A stretch of DNA of 58,341 nt from Anaerolineae bacterium (GTDB lineage: Bacteria; Chloroflexota; Anaerolineae; Aggregatilineales; Aggregatilineaceae). Both the position numbers and the translations under genes were made by a program. The DNA is taken from the NCBI GenBank assembly GCA_023382715.1, contig JAHDWP010000020.1, positions 1-58,341 on the forward strand. Reading direction: 5' to 3'. The notes beneath the pieces were generated by a model that had not been told where the DNA came from, ran no database searches, and saw only the letters and a program-made list of their open reading frames with translations. Positions 36,182-43,619 of the stretch are shown one piece after another. Position 1 is the stretch's first letter; every line of letters starts with the position of its first letter.

Positions 36182-36745
36182 GCTCCCTCCTTGGTCGTCC
36201 GTCACCCATTCCCTGACCTGCGGTTCGTCCAAAGACAGCCGTCCCACCGGCAGCCCCAGCGCCTGGTAGGCCGCCTTGACCGCCACCGCGTCGGTGTAAC
36301 GCGGCTCGGCGGGCGTCGGCGTCAGGCTGCCCTCGACGATGGGCCAGCGCCGGATGTGCCCATCCGCCTCGACCTCGACTAGGTGCGGCAGGCTGCCGCT
36401 GCTCCAGCCGAGCGCGCCCTGCCGCACCAGATCGAGCACGGCCCGCGCCCAGCGGCGGCGCAGGTCTAGCTGCGCCTCCACCCACAGCCCGACCGAGTCC
36501 GGCTGCATGGCCTCGATCTGCCCGATCAGCGCCGGGCCGAGCGCGCCATCCAGCCCGTGCTGGTAGAGGACGGGCCGGCGCGGGTACCAGTTCAGCCCCA
36601 GGTCCGTCTGCGGCGAGAAGAACTCGCCCTGCAGGTCGCGACGCGCGTCATCACCCCATACGACCAGGTAGCCGCCGACGCGCCCGTTGTCGTTCAGCAT
36701 CTTGACCGCCGTGCTGACCGGCGCCGTCCGAGTTTGCTGTAGCAT
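34913..36745 (-). CDS. Prohead protease fused in frame to major capsid protein
   Basis: A single open frame of 610 residues. Residues 1-188 are an HK97-family prohead protease (peptidase S78 type): GRVGGYLVVWGDDARRDLQG, His in YQHGL and Ser in WSSGS as candidate catalytic pair, and PTPAEPRYTDAVAVKAAYQA at the end. Residues 189-610 are the capsid protein. In most phages protease and capsid are separate genes; fusions exist. The gene has its own promoter at about 36791-36820. The ATG follows GAGGAG. No stop or frameshift separates the parts. Confidence 0.85.
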   Translation of the reverse strand: MLQQTRTAPVSTAVKMLNDNGRVGGYLVVWGDDARRDLQGEFFSPQTDLGLNWYPRRPVLYQHGLDGALGPALIGQIEAMQPDSVGLWVEAQLDLRRRWARAVLDLVRQGALGWSSGSLPHLVEVEADGHIRRWPIVEGSLTPTPAEPRYTDAVAVKAAYQALGLPVGRLSLDEPQVREWVTDDQGGSMTIHEHDSSANGGAIKRLPAAQSAATPNIEVRSKYAGLDAVDMAFMHTWLSRSGQWAPSAAFMRELASKTYRAVERGELDAGAVRDLPVKSDELMHTGLSGYGAEWVPDVWSSELWRKARAENVILPLFRTFEMPANPYELPISGTDPTVYYVPETQDEDDLTLGASNPIPDSQIGSGKVTLSARKLALRVGFSAELVEDAALPLIPLYREQALRVMADAIDHVLLNGDTETGATGNVNSDNAAPEATAKYLVFDGLRKLPLVTTATQAQDANGAPSVALLRAARFLMPSRYALRPKDCAWIVDGSTYAKLLSDANLATVDKFGPHATVLTGEIAKVDGVPVLVSAEMPLTQADGKANTTSNTKGQAVCVYRPGWVVGYRRRVAATMDYLPYYDAYQMVATVRLAFAPFDNHVASLLYNITV

Positions 36746-37128
36746 CGGCTCTCCTCACCTATGCCGGGATCGCCCGTCTATTGCGCTATCAGTTTAGCAC
36801 GGATGTTCTGTCTCTGTCTTCGCCGCTAAGGGTTCAACTTTAAGGGGGAGAGAGCGGCATCAGGGGGAATGCTGGGGATGTATGGGGCAGTGGATTTCGG
36901 ATACTCTGAAGAATCGCCCGCGACGCCCTGTCGCGCGATGGCGCAGGCCCCTCCCCCTGGCCCCCTCCCCGGCGGAGCCAGGGAGGGGGGAAGCGCGGTG
37001 CACCGCGAATCAAGTCCCCCTCTCTAGCTCGGCTGGAGAGGGGGATTTAGGGGGTGAGGTCAATCTGCTCCCGGCCAGACTTCCGCAGTTTTGGGAACTT
37101 CGGGAGTCTTGCTGTTACGCGACTCCGC
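36746..37128. repeat. Capsid promoter region and repeat cluster
   Basis: Nearest the capsid gene lies the promoter/operator listed at 36791-36835. Beyond it are a bipartite hairpin repeat (about 36945-37065, with a CCCCTCTCTAGCTCGGCTGG hairpin and GGGGGTGAGGTCAATCTG) and a degenerate GACTTCCGAAG palindrome (37077-37109). Confidence 0.65.
36791..36835 (-). promoter_or_regulatory. Capsid-operon promoter with LexA-like operator
   Basis: On the minus strand GAACATCCGTGC (36808-36797) is a one-mismatch GAAC-N4-GTTC box, followed at once by TAAACT (36796-36791) as -10. Upstream sequence AGTTGAACCCTTAGCGGCGA then AGACAGAGACA matches the terminase-operon promoter (43774-43818) over about 45 bases. 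Confidence 0.65.
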
Positions 37129-38616
37129 TCATCGTTCCTGGCCGAGCGCCATAAACGGCCAGTCACCGGACTCGCCGCGCTGATACTGCTCGACGGCTTC
37201 GCGCGCCTGCGGCGTATCCAGGCGCGCCAGCGCCTCCAGCGCCGCTTCGCGCACAGCCGGCTGCTCGTCGTAGAGCGCTTCTTCCAGCCCGACAACCGCC
37301 GCCGCGTCGCCGATCTGCCCCAGGGCGCGCGCCGCCGCTTCGCGCAGGACCAGGTACTCGTTGCGCAGCAGCGCCAGCAGGCCCGGCACCGCTTCCGCAT
37401 CGCCGAGACGAGCCAGCGCCCCGATGATGGCCAGCCGCGTACCCATATCCTCGTGCGGCGCGCGCAGCGCGTCCAGCAGCGTGGGCACCGCCGCCGGGTT
37501 GCCGCTGCGCCCCAGGGCTTCCGCCGCCCACCAGCGCACCACGCCGTCGCGGTCGCCCAGCGCGCTGACCAGGCCGGGCAACGCGCTTATGCCGCCAATC
37601 TGGCCGAGCGCGCTCGTCGCCCGCGCGCGCAGGTCGTCGTCTTCGTCGGATAATATGCCCACCAGCGCCGGGATCGCTGCCGCATCGCCCAGCCGTCCCA
37701 GGGCGTCTACGGCCAGCGCGCGCTGCTCCCAGTCGCCGCCATCCAGGGCGTGCACCAGGGCGGGCACCGCCGCCTCGCCCAGGCGCACCAGCGCCGCGAC
37801 CGCTGCCTCGCGCTGCGCCCCCACGTCGCGGCGCAGCACGCCGATCAGCGCCGGAATCGCCGTCTCGCCCGCCCCGGCCAATGCGTCGGGGGCGCTGCGG
37901 GCCAGGGCCATGGCTGCGCCTTCGCGCAGGCGCGCGTCCTCATCGCCAAGCGCCGCCTGCAGCACGGGCAACGCGCTCTTGCCCAGCGCCTTCAGCGCGT
38001 CGGCGGCGGCATAGCGCACGTCGGGGCGTCCGTCCGGCAGGGCGCGCAGCAGCGCGTGCACCGCCGCCGTGCCGCCCAGCCGACCCAACACGGCCAGCAG
38101 GCGGCTGATCAGGCCGGTGTCGGCGTCTTCCTGGGCCAGCAGCAGATCGCTCATCGCGGACAGCTCGCCGGTGATCAGAGCGTGATCGTCGGCGTCCAGC
38201 GCAGGGGATGCGCCGGGCGCGGCGAAGTAGGAACGTGTCGCCTGGCCGATGCGCAGCCGCCCGATCAGCTCGTCCCAGGGCGCGCGGCGCGCATCGGTGA
38301 AATCGAGCACGCCCAGCGCGCGCAGGCGCGGGTGCAGCATGGTCGGTTCGATGGCAACCGGGATCACGTCCGCGCCCAGGCCCAGCCCGCACGCCCACTC
38401 GTAGGCGATGAACGGCGAGGTGCTCGCCGCGCGCGACATGATCACGACGACAGCGAACGCCTCGCGCAGGGCCAGGTCTACCGTCTCGCGCCATTCGTCG
38501 CCGGCGCGCAGATCGCCGCCTGTCCACACGGCGAATCCGGCCTCGGCCAGCCTGGCCCGCAGGCGGTCAACAAAGGGGCTGTTCTCACGAATGTAGGAAA
38601 TGAAGATGTGCGCCAT
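37129..38616 (-). CDS. TIR domain protein with HEAT repeats
   Basis: A 495-residue protein. Residues 1-135 form a bacterial TIR domain: HIFISYIRENSPFVDRLRAR, FAVWTGGDLRAGDEWRE, VVVIMSRAASTSPFIAYEWA with the candidate catalytic Glu, and DVIPVAIEP. Residues about 165-485 are eight or more HEAT repeats of 31 residues (AAIPALVGILSDEDDDLRAR then ATSALGQIGG and similar). Bacterial TIR domains often cleave NAD in antiphage systems, with a sensor domain in the rest of the chain; HEAT repeats would suit binding of a partner. It sits within the phage gene block and near another HEAT gene. A role in defence is an inference; a signalling adaptor is also possible. Confidence 0.85.
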   Translation of the reverse strand: MAHIFISYIRENSPFVDRLRARLAEAGFAVWTGGDLRAGDEWRETVDLALREAFAVVVIMSRAASTSPFIAYEWACGLGLGADVIPVAIEPTMLHPRLRALGVLDFTDARRAPWDELIGRLRIGQATRSYFAAPGASPALDADDHALITGELSAMSDLLLAQEDADTGLISRLLAVLGRLGGTAAVHALLRALPDGRPDVRYAAADALKALGKSALPVLQAALGDEDARLREGAAMALARSAPDALAGAGETAIPALIGVLRRDVGAQREAAVAALVRLGEAAVPALVHALDGGDWEQRALAVDALGRLGDAAAIPALVGILSDEDDDLRARATSALGQIGGISALPGLVSALGDRDGVVRWWAAEALGRSGNPAAVPTLLDALRAPHEDMGTRLAIIGALARLGDAEAVPGLLALLRNEYLVLREAAARALGQIGDAAAVVGLEEALYDEQPAVREAALEALARLDTPQAREAVEQYQRGESGDWPFMALGQER

Positions 38617-38679
38617 CGGCAGGCCGTCCTTATCACTTGCCTGGCAGCGATCTCTGCGGCGATCTCCCTGCTGCGCTGA

Positions 38680-39045
38680 TCATAGCCTAGTTCCGCGCCA
38701 ACGGGCGAGCGCCGCCCGCGCGCTGGAGATATTCAGGCGGCGCAGGGCCGCTTCTGCCGCCCAGCGCACGGACGGATCGGCGTCTTCCAGGCCGCGCGCC
38801 AGGCCGGGCACCACCTGGGCCGCCGCCCGCGCTTTCGGCTCGGTGCCAATGCGCGTCAGCGCCCCGATGACGCGGCGGCGCACGTCGGGGCGCGCGTCGT
38901 CGAGCGTGTCCATCAGCCGGGCGATGGCCACCGGGTTGCCGATCTTGCCCAGGGCTTCGGCGGCGGTGATGCGCACGTAGACATCGGCGCTGTCCAGCGC
39001 GCGCAGCAGGCCCGGCACGGCGTTGGGGTCGAGGGGCATACTCAC
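38680..39045 (-). CDS. HEAT-repeat protein
   Basis: A 121-residue protein made of about three and a half HEAT repeats (PNAVPGLLRALDSADVYVRI then TAAEALGKIGN; RPDVRRRVIGALTRIGTEP). It is similar in style to the HEAT part of the TIR protein 64 bases downstream. The GTG at 39045 overlaps the stop of the AEC transporter; an ATG at 39039 is possible. It may be a partner of the TIR protein or a piece split from it. Confidence 0.75.
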   Translation of the reverse strand: MSMPLDPNAVPGLLRALDSADVYVRITAAEALGKIGNPVAIARLMDTLDDARPDVRRRVIGALTRIGTEPKARAAAQVVPGLARGLEDADPSVRWAAEAALRRLNISSARAALARWRGTRL

Positions 39046-39992
39046 AGCTCCGGGTTGAGCACGAAATAGACCGTGAACAGCACGATAGAGACGACCGTGT
39101 ACAGCGTCAGCACGTTGTTGACGTAGCGCCGCTCGCCGGGCAGCCCCGCCTTCATATAGAGCGGGATGATGAACGGCGGCGGCAGCACCAGCAGCGTGAA
39201 CAGCCCCGCCTCAAACGGCGCTTCCAGGCCGAGCAGGCCGCGCAGCAGCAGCCGGTTGAGCAGCAGCGCCAGCGGGACGAGAATCACCAGCCGGATGCCG
39301 ATCACCGGCACGGCCTCGCGGATGCCGGCGCGATCCAGCCTGATCCCGTAGCCGACGATGATCAGGATCAGCGGGATGGTCAGGCCGCTGAGAAACTCCA
39401 GCATGGCCATGAACGCCCCGGTCACCGGGCGCTCGTAGAGGTCTTCGCGCAGGCCGAGCACGTTGCCGGCGATGCCGCCCAGGATGGCGATGATCACCGG
39501 CGAGGTGAGGAACGCCCGCAGCAGTTGGCGCGGGTCCTGGTGCCCGTCGCGCAGCATGAGCAAGAAAGCCAGGAACACAAACCAGATGAACAGCTCGTGT
39601 CCCAGGTCAATGACGGCGATGTAGCCGATCTTGTCCAGGCCGTAGGCGCTGCCGAACAGGCTGACGCCCAGCATTCCGTACTCGAAGCCGGTCATCAGGA
39701 AGGGGAAATACTGGTATTCGACGCCCAGCCGCGCCTTGAGCGAGCGCCCCAGGGCAAACAAGGCTGCGTTGATGGCGAAGACCAGGGCGAAGACCACCAG
39801 GTACTTCGTCTGGAGCTTCATTTCCAGGAAGGAAATGAACAGCACCGAGGGCAGCGCCAGGGTGACGACCAGCTTGCGCAGATCGTCCACCGTGCTCTCG
39901 GCGACGAAGCGACTGCGGCGAATCCAGTGGCCGAGGCCGATCAGGAACAGGATGGGCAGCACGCGGTTGAGGATCAGCGTGGTGTCGTCCAT
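39042..39992 (-). CDS. AEC family transporter (auxin efflux carrier type)
   Basis: A 316-residue membrane protein with ten hydrophobic segments. The start DDTTLILNRVLPILFLIGLG then HWIRRSRFV and the middle ILGGIAGNVLGL are typical of the AEC/permease family, as is the LTIPLILIIVGYGI segment. Members export organic acids or act as permeases; the substrate is not visible. A longer frame (to 40226) reads through non-coding sequence. It overlaps the start of the HEAT gene, so AEC, HEAT and TIR-HEAT are probably one operon. Confidence 0.85.
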   Translation of the reverse strand: MDDTTLILNRVLPILFLIGLGHWIRRSRFVAESTVDDLRKLVVTLALPSVLFISFLEMKLQTKYLVVFALVFAINAALFALGRSLKARLGVEYQYFPFLMTGFEYGMLGVSLFGSAYGLDKIGYIAVIDLGHELFIWFVFLAFLLMLRDGHQDPRQLLRAFLTSPVIIAILGGIAGNVLGLREDLYERPVTGAFMAMLEFLSGLTIPLILIIVGYGIRLDRAGIREAVPVIGIRLVILVPLALLLNRLLLRGLLGLEAPFEAGLFTLLVLPPPFIIPLYMKAGLPGERRYVNNVLTLYTVVSIVLFTVYFVLNPEL

Positions 39993-40139
39993 GCGAGGGA
40001 GTCCCCCTTCGGGTGAGCAGCGGGCGCACAGTTCCATTGTACCCGAAGTCGCGCAGGCGGGTGGGGAAGGCTTGGCAGAGCGTGATACAAGAGTCGCAGC
40101 AGACGGGAAAGAGCTGGGGACAACGGACAATGTGGAATT

Positions 40140-40407
40140 ATGGTCAAGCCAGTTCGCTTCACCAGACATGCTCAGCAGAAGTTTACAGACCTGGCTCGTT
40201 TGGGATTCATCATCACACCGGAGCAAGTGCTTGAGGCGCCGCGCAACCCGGAGCGTGGACAGGGATCTCGACCCGCCTGTTGCTCAGAAAGCGATCAGCG
40301 ACCGCCATTTGATCCGAGTGGTCTTTGTTGAAGATGAGGGTGAGGCGCGTATCGTCACGTTCTACCCGGCGAGGAGGGCGCGCTATGAGCCTGACGATGC
40401 GCTATGA
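40140..40407 (+). pseudogene. DUF4258-like gene broken by a 2-base deletion
   Basis: The first 39 codons read MVKPVRFTRHAQQKFTDLAR then LGFIITPEQVLEAPRNPE; the frame then shifts. In the +1 frame the text continues VDRDLDPPVAQKAISDRHLI then RVVFVEDEGEARIVTFYPAR and RARYEP, ending at 40407. The junction reads GAGCGTGGAC; GAGCGCGTGGAC, with one more CG, would restore NPERVDRDLDPP. The gene is like the small toxin-like proteins that pair with DUF2283 proteins, and the intact DUF2283 gene follows with an overlap of 23 bases. A sequencing error is the main alternative. Confidence 0.75.
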
Positions 40408-40606
40408 TCGCGAAGACGACGTATTGATGATCTGGTTCGCGCAAGAGAAGCAGGTGGATCACGCCAAGCAGTCCGGCCAGAGCATCCTGCACCTGACCGC
40501 GCAAGGTGAGCCGGTGCTGCTGGAGATCCTCAAAGCGCACGAGTTCGTCCCGGAACTGGTGCGCGCCGTGATGACCTCCGAGCCAGCAGCGGCGGCTGGT
40601 GACTGA
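40385..40606 (+). CDS. DUF2283 family protein (possible antitoxin)
   Basis: A 73-residue protein: MSLTMRYDREDDVLMIWFAQ, then SILHLTAQGEPVLLEILKAH and EFV. This is the usual pattern of DUF2283 proteins, which are commonly encoded right after DUF4258-type proteins and are suspected to be the antitoxin half. The start at 40385 overlaps the broken partner and follows GGAGGGCGCGCT. It is intact although the partner is frameshifted. Confidence 0.8.
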   Translation: MSLTMRYDREDDVLMIWFAQEKQVDHAKQSGQSILHLTAQGEPVLLEILKAHEFVPELVRAVMTSEPAAAAGD

Positions 40607-40639
40607 GTGATCTCCTCGCCGCCGCAACGCAGACGCGCG

Positions 40640-40672
40640 GCGTAGGGGCGTATGCGATACGCCCCTACGCCG
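40640..40672. repeat. GGCGTAGGGGCGTATGCGAT palindrome
   Basis: A near-perfect palindrome (GGCGTAGGGGCGTAT-gcg-ATACGCCCCTACGCC) between the DUF2283 gene and the portal gene on the other strand. Related ATACGCCCC elements occur near 4010, 29610 and 55645. It could terminate transcription from both sides. Confidence 0.75.
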
Positions 40673-40696
40673 CCGGCAGACGTCCGCAGAGTCGAG

Positions 40697-41962
40697 CTAC
40701 TCCCCAGGCCCTGGCGCGGGCGTCTCCTCACCCTCCTCAACCCCTGTTGCAACAGGTGCGGGCAGCGGCCCCAGCCCGAAGTACCGCGCGCGCAGCTCGT
40801 CCACGGTCAGCACGCCGCGTGCCAGGCGCAGCTCAGCGAGCTGCTGGGCGCGATCCTGCGGGCGGATGTCGTCGAAGCGACCGACCAACCCCGCCCCGTA
40901 GAAGGGCAGCAGGTCGGTGGTGATCTTCTCGGCCAGGCGCACCAGCTTGGGCCACAGCGTGCGCTCGACGAAGACGCGCTCGCCGACCAGGGCGTTGGCC
41001 TCGGTCGCGTTCTCGCTGAACAGCCCCACAGGGATGCCGAAAATCTGGAAGATCTCCTCGCGGTTGAAGCGGCGCGCGTTGAGGAAGTCCATGTCGTGCT
41101 GGCTGAGGCCGACGTTGTGCCACTCGACCGCCGCTCCGCGCAGGAACGCCGTCCTGCGCTCGCGCCCGCCGTAGGCCGCGCGCCACTCGCGCTTGATGCG
41201 CTCGAAGTCGGCGTCGCTCACCCGCTCGCGGATGGCGACGATGCCCGCCGGCACGGCCATCCCCTCGCCGAAGTAGCGCCGGTTCCAGTCGGCCATGGCC
41301 CGGTCGGTCTCCACCGCCAGCCGCGCCGCCTCGAGCGCGCTGAGACCGTAGTAATCGTTGGCCGGGTGCCAGCGCCGGAAGTGCACCACCTCCGCCGCAT
41401 CGAGCGGCAGGTGCCGCCCATCCACCTCGTAGACGTAGCCGCGCACGCCGCGCGCGGCATCCGGCACAATCTGCACGCGGTCGGGGCGCAGCGGCCAGAT
41501 TTCCTGGGGCGTGCCGCCGGGCTGTCCGGCCAGAAACCAGTAGGCGTTGCCGTGAATCTCCAGGCTGCCGACGGTGTGCTCGATCAGCTCGAAGCGGCTG
41601 AGCAGCGGATTGGGCCGCTGGAGCAAGCGCGCGAACGGATGACCAGGCAGCGCGACCTCGCCCGCCCCTGCCGGGGCGACCTCGCCCGCGCTGCCCGCGC
41701 TCGCTGCCGCCCGGCATACGCCGAAGGGCACCAGCGCCGCCGCCTCTGCAATGCGGTTGACGGCCACGTAGACCCAGGGGCTGCCCATGTAGACGCCCGC
41801 GTGACGGGCCGCTCCCGCGATCTCCGGGGCGATGGCCGGCAGCGGATCGCCGGGCGCGCCCGCCTCCACGCGGTGAATGACGCTGGCCGGACGCCACTTG
41901 ATATACCCGGCGTGGCGCAGCGCCCGCTCGACAAACGATAGCCGGCTGGCAGTTGGGGGCAT
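40697..41962 (-). CDS. Phage portal protein (HK97 family)
   Basis: A 421-residue portal. It opens with a short linker and then PWVYVAVNRIAEAAALVPFG, the usual portal segment. LLSRFELIEHTVGSLEIHGN then AYWFLAG, and VGLSQHDMDFLNARRFNREE then IFQIFGIPVGLFSENATEAN are characteristic of the family. The ATG at 41962 has AAAGGAG seven bases upstream. Terminase lies upstream in the normal phage order, but the expected protease and capsid lie 4 kb further on, beyond five host-type genes. Confidence 0.92.
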   Translation of the reverse strand: MPPTASRLSFVERALRHAGYIKWRPASVIHRVEAGAPGDPLPAIAPEIAGAARHAGVYMGSPWVYVAVNRIAEAAALVPFGVCRAAASAGSAGEVAPAGAGEVALPGHPFARLLQRPNPLLSRFELIEHTVGSLEIHGNAYWFLAGQPGGTPQEIWPLRPDRVQIVPDAARGVRGYVYEVDGRHLPLDAAEVVHFRRWHPANDYYGLSALEAARLAVETDRAMADWNRRYFGEGMAVPAGIVAIRERVSDADFERIKREWRAAYGGRERRTAFLRGAAVEWHNVGLSQHDMDFLNARRFNREEIFQIFGIPVGLFSENATEANALVGERVFVERTLWPKLVRLAEKITTDLLPFYGAGLVGRFDDIRPQDRAQQLAELRLARGVLTVDELRARYFGLGPLPAPVATGVEEGEETPAPGPGE

Positions 41963-42085
41963 GTTGCGCTCCTTTGTGAGTTGCGGGTTGTTGGTTGTTG
42001 GTGATCAGTTGTCGGTGATCAGTTGTCAGTGGCCGGGGCGAGAGTGCGATCCTGCCCCACAATTCTGATCACTGACTACCGATCG
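41963..42085. repeat. GATCAGTTGTCGGTGATCAG repeat between portal and terminase
   Basis: Short imperfect tandem units of GATCAGTTGTC(A/G)GTG and GTTGTTGGTTGTTGGTGAT (about 41983-42032), the same kind as at 32405-32450 and 55441-55495. Confidence 0.7.
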
Positions 42086-43285
42086 CTACACAAAGCTGAC
42101 GCCCGACCCGCCGTGCAGCGCGCCGTGCCAGGCCAGGGCCAGGGCGATCACCGTGTCGTCGTGCAGGCCCGGCGGCGCGCCGTAGCAGTAGCGCCCGCTG
42201 GGCAGCCGCTCCAACGTGTACGCGGCCAGCTCATCGAGCAGGGCCGGATCGCGCAGGATGGCCAGCTCACCGCGTTCCAGGGCCAGGGCCAGCGCCTCGA
42301 TCAGCGGCCCCTTGCTGCTGGCCGTCGTCATGAAGGGCACCACCGGCAGCCCTTCCTCCTGCAGCGCCTCGATGTTCGGCCCGCCCATGCTGTTGGCCTC
42401 CGCCCAGATCGCGTCGGGTTGCCAGAGCGCAGCCAGCGCTGCCAGCCGCCCGCGCTGCGCCGCCCAGCCGAGGGCGTTGAAGCGCTCCAGGGCCACCAGT
42501 CGCCGTGACCTTGCGGCCAGCACGGCGATGCAGGTGAAGTCGGCGTCGCGGCCCCAGTCCACGCCGAAGACGTAGCGCTCGCCCGGCCCCGGCTCGCCGC
42601 CCGGCTCGACCGTCGCTGCCCCATCCACGCGGCGGAAGACGCGCCCGCCGTCGTCAAGGAACTCGGCCAGGTACTCCTCGCGGAAAACCCGCTCCGGCAG
42701 CAGCGCCCGCGCGTCCGCGATCTCCGCCGGATCGATCAGCGGATTGGCGGCGGTAGGGAAACGCCAGCTTTTCCAGTGCGGGTGATCGGCCTGCTGCCCG
42801 ACCATCCACAGCCCCCAGAACCAGTTGCGCCCGCGCGGGGTGCTGAGGAAGAGCGCCTCTCCGCGCCGGTCGGCCAGGGCGGGCCGAATCGCCGCCGACC
42901 ACACCGCCGGATGCAGGTAGGCCGCCTCGTCGAGCACGGCCAGATCGAGGCCCGCCCCGCGCAGCCCGTCGGGATCGTGCCCGCTGCGCACGGCGATCAC
43001 GCCGCCGCCGGGCAGGTCAATGCGGTGCATATCTTCGTGCTTGGCCCGCCACACGCCGGCCAGCGCCGCCTTGAAGCCGCGCCATACGTCGTCGGCCAGC
43101 CGATACGTCGGCGCGATCCACCAGCAGATGCGCCCCGCCAGCGCCCGCTCAATCATCAGAATCCGCCCCGTCTCCGTCTTGCCGAAGCGTCTCCCGCAGG
43201 CTACCACCTTGAAGCGCGCCGGATGGCGCAGGATTTCGCTCTGCCCAGGGTGCGGCTGACACAGGCTTACCGTCACGGCTGCCAT
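42086..43285 (-). CDS. Phage terminase large subunit
   Basis: A 399-residue ATPase-nuclease that should package DNA into proheads. Walker A is GRRFGKTE (about residue 33), Walker B is LAVLDEAA, and the motif III-like STPRGRN follows. The nuclease domain has Asp in FGVDWGRDADF, Glu in IWAEANSMGG and Asp in GLHDDTVIAL. All catalytic residues are present, so the enzyme appears intact. ATG at 43285 preferred; a GTG at 43294 is possible. It overlaps the end of the small-subunit-like gene by about 137 bases in another frame. Confidence 0.93.
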   Translation of the reverse strand: MAAVTVSLCQPHPGQSEILRHPARFKVVACGRRFGKTETGRILMIERALAGRICWWIAPTYRLADDVWRGFKAALAGVWRAKHEDMHRIDLPGGGVIAVRSGHDPDGLRGAGLDLAVLDEAAYLHPAVWSAAIRPALADRRGEALFLSTPRGRNWFWGLWMVGQQADHPHWKSWRFPTAANPLIDPAEIADARALLPERVFREEYLAEFLDDGGRVFRRVDGAATVEPGGEPGPGERYVFGVDWGRDADFTCIAVLAARSRRLVALERFNALGWAAQRGRLAALAALWQPDAIWAEANSMGGPNIEALQEEGLPVVPFMTTASSKGPLIEALALALERGELAILRDPALLDELAAYTLERLPSGRYCYGAPPGLHDDTVIALALAWHGALHGGSGVSFV

Positions 43286-43619
43286 ACTCCACACGAATGG
43301 TCTGCCCGGCCTCGCGCGCGGCCAGCGGGCCGACGCGCTCCAGCACTTCGCGGGCGGCGCGCAAGGCCAGCGCGTCGTCGTCGCCGTCCAGGGCGCGGCG
43401 CAGCGCGGCGATGGCGACCGGCGTCAGGTCGTCCAGCGCGGCCAGGGCATCGCGCGCCCGCCCGTGCTCGCGCAGACAGGCCAGCAGCGCCCGAAACTCG
43501 TCGTCACACTCCCACGCGGCCAGCGTGCGCGGCAGCGCGCCGACCGCCCGCGCCACCTCTTCCCGATCGCGCCCTTCGGCCAGCAGCCGGATCGCCCGGC
43601 AGACGCGCAGCTCGCGCAC
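43149..43619 (-). CDS. Terminase small-subunit-like protein
   Basis: A 156-residue protein. The N-terminal 60 residues (ELRVCRAIRLLAEGRDREEV then ARAVGALPRTLAAW) look like the helix-turn-helix of small terminase subunits that bind phage DNA; a helical segment and a charged, Gly-rich tail follow. The call rests on this fold and on its place before the large subunit. The last 45 residues overlap the large-subunit gene and may be chance reading. Confidence 0.65.
   Translation of the reverse strand: MRELRVCRAIRLLAEGRDREEVARAVGALPRTLAAWECDDEFRALLACLREHGRARDALAALDDLTPVAIAALRRALDGDDDALALRAAREVLERVGPLAAREAGQTIRVEYGSRDGKPVSAAPWAERNPAPSGALQGGSLRETLRQDGDGADSDD

Noticed and set aside
41983-42032. GATCAGT-type tandem units considered as CRISPR or replication iterons
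   Set aside because: Units are short and irregular with no spacers, and they recur near unrelated genes; no cas or rep gene is present.
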